Source of the DNA: Bacteroidota bacterium
GTDB taxonomy: Bacteria > Bacteroidota > Bacteroidia > Chitinophagales > Chitinophagaceae
Assembly: GCA_023391015.1 (NCBI GenBank)
Contig: JAEWBT010000011.1
Coordinates: 1 to 10,432 of the forward strand
Length of the DNA: 10,432 nucleotides
Direction of reading: 5' to 3'
Shown: positions 6,643-10,432 of the stretch, one piece after another
Layout: every line of letters begins with the position of its first letter
Numbering within the stretch: the first letter of the stretch is position 1
Program-made: the position numbers and the translations under genes
Notes under the pieces: model-generated
Seen by the model: only the letters and a program-made list of their open reading frames with translations
Told to the model about the DNA's origin: nothing
Databases searched by the model: none

Positions 6643-7911
6643 TTACACAACACTTTTCACAAAATCCAGATAACCGTCCCGCCAGCCGGGCCAGTCCGCC
6701 GCCGTGCCGAGGGAGAAATTGTGAACTACGGTCGTCATTTTCCCGCCGGTTTCATTCAGGATTTTCCTCAAATGTTCCAATTCTTCAAAAGCCGCAGTCG
6801 CCGAAAGACCCAGATAGTCCCGCGCCGTGGTATCCATAAAACAAAACGGATAGACGCGCAGATTGGTCTGTTCCTCCTTTTCTAAATCATACCACAGAAA
6901 AGAGTGGCTCGTTCCGGCCCGGAAGCCGAGCGCGTCGGGGTAACCCATGCTGTAATCATGGTGGATATCGGCGTCTAGCAGTTGACGATAGGTTTGAGGA
7001 AACCGCAGACGGATGTAGTGCTGCCGCGAGTGGATAATCTCTTTCCCGACAGCGCTTTGCAACCAGGTTTTCTCAAGAGCAATCTTTTCCGGTAATTCCG
7101 ACGTTGTATAGCTTGGATGAATGCCGACCGTGCCTTCCAGCGCAAAGCTTTGGGCCAGCGTTCGCATGGCCGGGTGAGCGGGCGAAATGTTTTTATCAAA
7201 CGGGCCGGTTTCTTGGGCGGCCAGCATAAAATAAACCGGTGCTAAACCATACTGCGCGTGCAGACTTCGCAGCCAGCGAAACGAGTCGTACGGATCCGGA
7301 TTTTTTCCGGAAAAAACCTGCAGACGGTTGTTTAATTCCCGGAAATTGCCTTCTTTTAGATCCCGTAGCAACCCTCCCGCTGTCCGCCGGAATCCCTTGT
7401 GGAGATAGGAATAGGCAATGTCAATATCGTAGGTCGGCTGGAAGGAGAATATAGGTTTTGGAATGGCCAGCCCAAACCGGGTGTTCAGTTCTTTTCGAAG
7501 CCGTTCTACCCAAATATCCACTACCGGAATCTTGAGCCACCCTTTCCGGAAAAGCATCGAATATTTCGCGGGATAACGACCATGTTTGTCGGCTTCGAAG
7601 GAGCCGTATTCTTCGGCGCGGGATAGGAGGAAGAAAACGGCAGAAAAAACGTCAAAATTCAGGGATTCTGGCCTCACCCCTTCCGCTCCGAGGGAGAGGG
7701 GTGACAGTAGAGCGTCAAGCGAGGCGTTTGAGCGAAGCGAGCCGGTCTCCGGAAAAGAAATAGCCGTGGGATTTTCAGCACCATAAGAAAGCTGCACGTC
7801 GGCAGCCGCGTCGTGCGTCAGGGTGTATTTGGTCCCCAGTCGTTCTTCTAAAACCCAGTGGAGGACATAGCGCAGGCGCGGGGTGTCAAAAGGGGCGTAA
7901 ACGGAAATCAT
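6643..7911 (-). CDS. Polysaccharide-deacetylase-like protein, Bacteroidota type
   Basis: The 422-residue product resembles a group of large Bacteroidota proteins annotated as polysaccharide deacetylase family. The N-terminal part (1-150) includes FDVFSAVFFLLSRAEEY (86-102). A C-terminal NodB-like barrel follows, with PTYDIDIAY (159-167; D162/D164 as candidate base and metal ligand), HPSY (265-268), SRQHYIRL (295-302), DIHHDYSMGYPDALGFRAGTS (315-335) and VVHNFSLG (395-402). The usual NodB H-x3-H metal motif is not evident, so activity on a sugar N-acetyl group is inferred. No signal peptide is seen, suggesting a cytoplasmic location. ATG 7909-7911 lies 4 bp after the PIN gene stop, so it is the last gene of that run. 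Residues about 54-80 appear to derive from an inserted repeat-like DNA segment. Confidence 0.72.
   Translation of the reverse strand: MISVYAPFDTPRLRYVLHWVLEERLGTKYTLTHDAAADVQLSYGAENPTAISFPETGSLRSNASLDALLSPLSLGAEGVRPESLNFDVFSAVFFLLSRAEEYGSFEADKHGRYPAKYSMLFRKGWLKIPVVDIWVERLRKELNTRFGLAIPKPIFSFQPTYDIDIAYSYLHKGFRRTAGGLLRDLKEGNFRELNNRLQVFSGKNPDPYDSFRWLRSLHAQYGLAPVYFMLAAQETGPFDKNISPAHPAMRTLAQSFALEGTVGIHPSYTTSELPEKIALEKTWLQSAVGKEIIHSRQHYIRLRFPQTYRQLLDADIHHDYSMGYPDALGFRAGTSHSFLWYDLEKEEQTNLRVYPFCFMDTTARDYLGLSATAAFEELEHLRKILNETGGKMTTVVHNFSLGTAADWPGWRDGYLDFVKSVV
7301..7316. repeat. 16-bp perfect palindrome centred on CCGG
   Basis: Six T, CCGG and six A form the longest perfect member of the TTCCGGAA family. 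It lies in the deacetylase-like gene, where it encodes F-S-G-K. Confidence 0.75.
7674..7750. repeat. Repeat-like insert inside the deacetylase-like gene
   Basis: TCACCCC (7674-7680) pairs with GGGGTGA (7698-7704) around an imperfect inner stem; the segment resembles the widespread 'CACCCCTCTCCCTC' type of dispersed bacterial hairpin repeat. Next to it, 7712-7741 holds two partly repeated units (GCGTCAAGCGAG, then GCGTTTGAGCGAAGCGAG). The stretch stays in frame and encodes low-complexity Leu/Ser-rich residues, about 54-80. Boundaries are uncertain. Confidence 0.5.
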
Positions 7912-7915
7912 CGCT

Positions 7916-8398
7916 TTACAGATCCAACACGCCGAAGGCTTCGCTGTGGGAAGTAGTGGACAGATTCAGAAATCGGAACTGCAAACCAACTTCCCTTTGC
8001 AGGAGCCGGTAAATCTTTTCACTTTCCGAGTCAGCAGTAAGATAATACCCGATTTGGGCTTCAACGTCGGCTTGTGCAAACAACTTGCTGTCGTTAGGAA
8101 TCAGGTTACGGGAGCGCAGCTTTAAAGTGCCTTTTTTCCGGAAAACAATCTGTGCCAATGCGCCTGTCCGGCATCCGTGGGCTAAGTTAAACGGCAGGAT
8201 TTGCAGGTTTCGAAGTGGCAATTCCTCCAACGCGCCACCTACACAGTACTCCGCCACGGCAATGGTAGAGATAAAGAGCGGGTAGTCGTTTTGTAATAAA
8301 TACTTGAAATAGCCCCGCGCCGAAGTATGCCGTGGATCGGTTGGGTCTAAAAGCCGTAGGAAAAAGCTGGTGTCGCACAGAACGCCTTTACCCTTCAT
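7916..8398 (-). CDS. PIN-domain protein (VapC-like putative ribonuclease)
   Basis: The 160-residue product has the acidic pattern of a PIN domain: D9 in VLCDTSFFLRLLD, E50 in ISTIAVAEYCVGG, D103 with D111 in NLIPNDSKLFAQADVEAQ, and D123 in YLTADSE. This is the usual order for Mg-dependent RNases of the VapC toxin group. The best start is ATG 8396-8398; an in-frame GTG at 8405-8407 would add three residues. The ORF overlaps the end of the upstream unknown gene by 11 nt, so translation is likely coupled. It ends 4 bp before the deacetylase-like gene. VapC toxins normally pair with an antitoxin of under 100 residues; here the overlapping partner has 260. A toxin role is therefore plausible but unproved. 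Confidence 0.75.
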   Translation of the reverse strand: MKGKGVLCDTSFFLRLLDPTDPRHTSARGYFKYLLQNDYPLFISTIAVAEYCVGGALEELPLRNLQILPFNLAHGCRTGALAQIVFRKKGTLKLRSRNLIPNDSKLFAQADVEAQIGYYLTADSESEKIYRLLQREVGLQFRFLNLSTTSHSEAFGVLDL

Positions 8399-9170
8399 AA
8401 TTTCCACGGGTTTTGTGCAGCCAGGCGTCTTTGTTGGAAACGCCTTTCCAGGAAGGCGCGGCTTTCGCTATCAGCGCGTCCAGATAAGCTTCGTCGTAGC
8501 GCGGACTGTAATCCACCCAGTCGTCAAACACCAGCGATCCACGGTCTATCTCGCCGGTTTGCAGGTTTTGACGGCCCCGTGCCCGTACGCCAATCACTTT
8601 GTAAAGCAGATTTTTTTCTTCAGCTTCCAGCACTGGAATGGGCGTTTGGATATGGACCACGCCAAGGTCTTCGGTGTTGATGTGGATATTGGCTTTTTCC
8701 TTGCCGCCGGCATCGGTGACTTTTCCGTAGAAATAAAATTCGGCATCGGCCCAGAAGGCTTCGGTTCGGTAGAAGCGCGTTTCGGGCGTGATTTCCAACT
8801 GGGCTTCCAGAGTTTCGCCGGCACGGACCTGAATCACGTATTGATGTTGAAGCGCTGTTTTTTGCAGGTACTCGATGGCCTTGGCCGTAGGCAGGTCTAA
8901 AAAATCAATGTTTTTATGAACCGCCACCTGACTCAGAACTGCCCCGAAACCAATTACGTATTGAAGTGTGGTACGAAAACGATGCAGCACCGAACCGGCC
9001 TCTACCGTGTAGGAAACCACAGGCCGGTCTTTTTTCCGGGAAGGAAAAAGCAAGCCCTCTACATGCTCCAATAAATCGCGCAGCTCCCGGATGTCGTAGG
9101 TCTCCGGCGAGAGGGGTAAAACGCCTTTTTTTCCGGAAATCCGGATTTCTATTTCACCTTTTGAGTCCAC
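8388..9170 (-). CDS. Unknown 260-residue protein paired with the PIN gene
   Basis: I do not recognise a named domain. The start is GTG (9168-9170); no other start codon lies before the conserved-looking EIEIRISGKKG (6-16). Visible segments are: a strand-rich N-terminus; YDIRELRDLLEHVEGLLFP (25-43), a likely amphipathic helix; VEAGSVLHRFRTTLQYVIGFGAVLSQ (56-81), partly hydrophobic but too polar for a clear membrane helix; a middle region with RTEAFWADAEFYFYGKVTDAG (135-155); GVRARGRQNLQTGEID (194-209); and a tail with W241, W250 and KTRGNYEG (253-260). Such a Trp/Arg-Gly tail recalls the toxin-binding ends of small antitoxins, but that is a weak analogy. The 11-nt overlap with the PIN gene suggests the two act together. 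It follows lutB by 24 bp. Confidence 0.6.
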   Translation of the reverse strand: MDSKGEIEIRISGKKGVLPLSPETYDIRELRDLLEHVEGLLFPSRKKDRPVVSYTVEAGSVLHRFRTTLQYVIGFGAVLSQVAVHKNIDFLDLPTAKAIEYLQKTALQHQYVIQVRAGETLEAQLEITPETRFYRTEAFWADAEFYFYGKVTDAGGKEKANIHINTEDLGVVHIQTPIPVLEAEEKNLLYKVIGVRARGRQNLQTGEIDRGSLVFDDWVDYSPRYDEAYLDALIAKAAPSWKGVSNKDAWLHKTRGNYEG

Positions 9171-9182
9171 TCTTGCAAGATA
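9171..9182 (-). promoter_or_regulatory. Possible promoter/operator of the unknown-PIN pair
   Basis: TCTTGCAAGA (9171-9180) is a perfect 10-bp palindrome directly before the GTG start. On the minus strand it overlaps TATCTTG (9176-9182), a one-base-short version of TAnnTTTG, ending 5 nt from the start. A promoter overlapped by a palindrome would suit autoregulation. A site this short can arise by chance. Confidence 0.3.
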
Positions 9183-9194
9183 CGAAAGGGAGCC

Positions 9195-10432
9195 TTACCG
9201 GTATCCTTCCTTCCACAGCTGGTTAAACGATTTTTTAGGGAACTGAAGCGGCGTGTGGCGCTTGTCCCACGAGTTTTTAAACAGCTTGTGAATCAGTTTC
9301 GTTTTCGTGTCGCCGCCCATGCTGTTCATCAGTCCGCGACTCAACATACCACGCTTCCAGACCGTCCAGGTCATCCCTTCGCTCCAGCCGTTGATGCCGC
9401 TGTCGGCGGCTTTGTGGCGGTTCTCCAACAGCATTTCATGGAGATTAATCCGCACCGGACAGGCTTCCGTGCACGCCCCGCAAAGCGACGACGCGTAGGA
9501 AAGGTGTTTGAAATCAGACAGGCCGCGCAGGTGCGGCGAAATCACCGAGCCAATCGGGCCGCTGTAGGTCGTTCCGTAGGCGTGGCCACCAATGTTTTTA
9601 TACACCGGACAGGCGTTGAGGCAACTGCCGCAGCGAATGCAGTACAATCCTTCGCGCACGTCGGGCTGACGGAGGAGTTCCGTACGGCCGTTGTCCAGCA
9701 AAATGACATACATCTCTTCCGGGCCGTCGGTTTCACCGGGCTGGCGCGGACCGGTAAAAATGGTGTTGTACACCGTTACGTTTTGCCCCGTGCCGTAAGT
9801 GGCGAGCAGCGGCCAAAACAGTTCCAAATCCTTCACCGAGGGAATGACTTTCTCAATCCCCACCACCACAATATGCGTTTTCGGAAATGCGGTAGAAAGC
9901 CGGCCATTGCCTTCGTTTTCGGTAAGGCACACGCCGCCAATATCGGGCACAATGAAATTGCCACCGGAAAGGCCTACTTCCGCAGTGGTGTACATGGCGC
10001 GCAGGTTTTTACGGGCAATCATGGTCAGCTCCTTGGGCGGCAGGTTGGGCGCGGTGCCGAGCTTTTCATGGAACACGCGGGCCACGTCTTCCTTGCTTTT
10101 GTGCATGGCGGGCGTCACGATGTGGTAGGGCGCTTCGCCGTCCAGTTGCTGGATGTATTCGCCCAAATCCGTTTCCACCGATTCCACGCCGTTTTGACCG
10201 AGAAAATCGTTCAGGTGGATTTCTTCCGTCACCATGCTTTTGCTTTTCACCAGTCGCTTGGCACCTTTCTCCTGGCAGATTTTGAGCACCGCTTCCACCG
10301 CTTCCTGCCCGTCGCGCGCCCAGATGACATGGCCGCCGCGGGCGGTAAAATTGGCTTCAAAGGTTTCCAAGTGCTTGTCGAGGTGCTCAATCGCGTCCCA
10401 TTTCCGGTTTTTGGCCAGCATCCGGGCGGTTT
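9195..10432 (-). CDS. lutB: LutB-type iron-sulfur protein of L-lactate utilisation (5' end cut)
   Basis: LutB works with LutA and LutC in oxidising L-lactate to pyruvate in the cytoplasm. The visible part has 411 residues; family members have about 450-480, so the true start lies beyond 10432 and the Met at 10421 is internal. Counting from that Met, the LUD-type domain covers about 1-240, with VKSKSMVTEEIHLN (58-71), AEVGLSGGNFIVPDIGG (147-163) and ENEGNGRL (168-175). The ferredoxin-like part has C261-x2-C264-x2-C267-x3-C271-P and then C314-x2-C317-x3-C321-P, which bind two 4Fe-4S clusters in this family; the second set shows the three-Cys form. The C-terminus ends in a typical W-K-x-G-Y-R. 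No lutC follows. The unknown gene starts 24 bp downstream on the same strand. Confidence 0.92.
   Translation of the reverse strand, partial: TARMLAKNRKWDAIEHLDKHLETFEANFTARGGHVIWARDGQEAVEAVLKICQEKGAKRLVKSKSMVTEEIHLNDFLGQNGVESVETDLGEYIQQLDGEAPYHIVTPAMHKSKEDVARVFHEKLGTAPNLPPKELTMIARKNLRAMYTTAEVGLSGGNFIVPDIGGVCLTENEGNGRLSTAFPKTHIVVVGIEKVIPSVKDLELFWPLLATYGTGQNVTVYNTIFTGPRQPGETDGPEEMYVILLDNGRTELLRQPDVREGLYCIRCGSCLNACPVYKNIGGHAYGTTYSGPIGSVISPHLRGLSDFKHLSYASSLCGACTEACPVRINLHEMLLENRHKAADSGINGWSEGMTWTVWKRGMLSRGLMNSMGGDTKTKLIHKLFKNSWDKRHTPLQFPKKSFNQLWKEGYR

Noticed and set aside
6408..6653. 81-codon minus-strand open frame between dxr and the deacetylase-like gene
   Set aside because: It runs through the dxr promoter, two repeat palindromes and the 28-bp palindrome, and overlaps dxr; the product resembles nothing known to me.
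7674..7750. Frameshift or pseudogene in the deacetylase-like gene
   Set aside because: The frame stays open through the odd segment and all downstream motifs are in frame, so the gene looks intact with an insertion.

Overview
The window looks like chromosomal DNA of a member of the Bacteroidota. Three perfect TAnnTTTG -7 boxes stand upstream of atpB, glnS and dxr. Shine-Dalgarno sequences are largely absent. The proteins are of Bacteroidota type, including an AtpB with a cleavable signal peptide, GlnRS, and a large divergent polysaccharide-deacetylase-like protein. GC content is slightly above 50% by eye. Chitinophagia, Saprospiria or Cytophagia are all possible; I cannot name a genus.

Layout. 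1-180: start of atpB (minus strand, cut by the window edge), with its promoter at about 242-274. 304-338: terminator of glnS. 377-2053: glnS (minus). 2112-2951: uppP (plus), divergent from glnS across a 58-bp gap that holds both promoters. 2952-3108: convergent gap with nested inverted repeats. 3109-3717: Uma2-family nuclease-like protein (minus). 3761-3798: terminator hairpin of rseP. 3817-5208 and 5231-6415: rseP and dxr (minus, dxr first, 22-bp gap). 6416-6642: non-coding DNA with the dxr promoter, two TTCCGGAA palindromes and a perfect 28-bp palindrome. 6643-10432: four minus-strand genes packed as an operon and transcribed in the order lutB (5' end cut), unknown 260-aa protein, PIN-domain protein, deacetylase-like protein.

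How the genes fit. glnS (translation), uppP (recycling of the undecaprenyl lipid carrier), dxr (second step of the MEP isoprenoid pathway, which feeds undecaprenyl phosphate) and rseP (site-2 intramembrane protease) are housekeeping genes of the envelope and translation. Uma2, the unknown/PIN pair and the deacetylase-like gene look more accessory.

Most unusual. (i) The 8-bp palindrome TTCCGGAA occurs 16 times in 10.4 kb, where about 0.16 is expected by chance. It is found between genes and in all three codon phases inside genes, which suggests a DNA-level repeat comparable to cyanobacterial HIP1. (ii) The unknown 260-aa gene overlaps a PIN-domain gene by 11 nt, an arrangement like a toxin-antitoxin pair with an oversized partner. 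(iii) A hairpin-forming repeat-like segment lies in frame inside the deacetylase-like gene. (iv) A 28-bp perfect palindrome stands 7 bp past the stop codon of that gene. (v) Several -7 boxes lie only 5-8 nt from the start codon, implying mRNAs with almost no leader.
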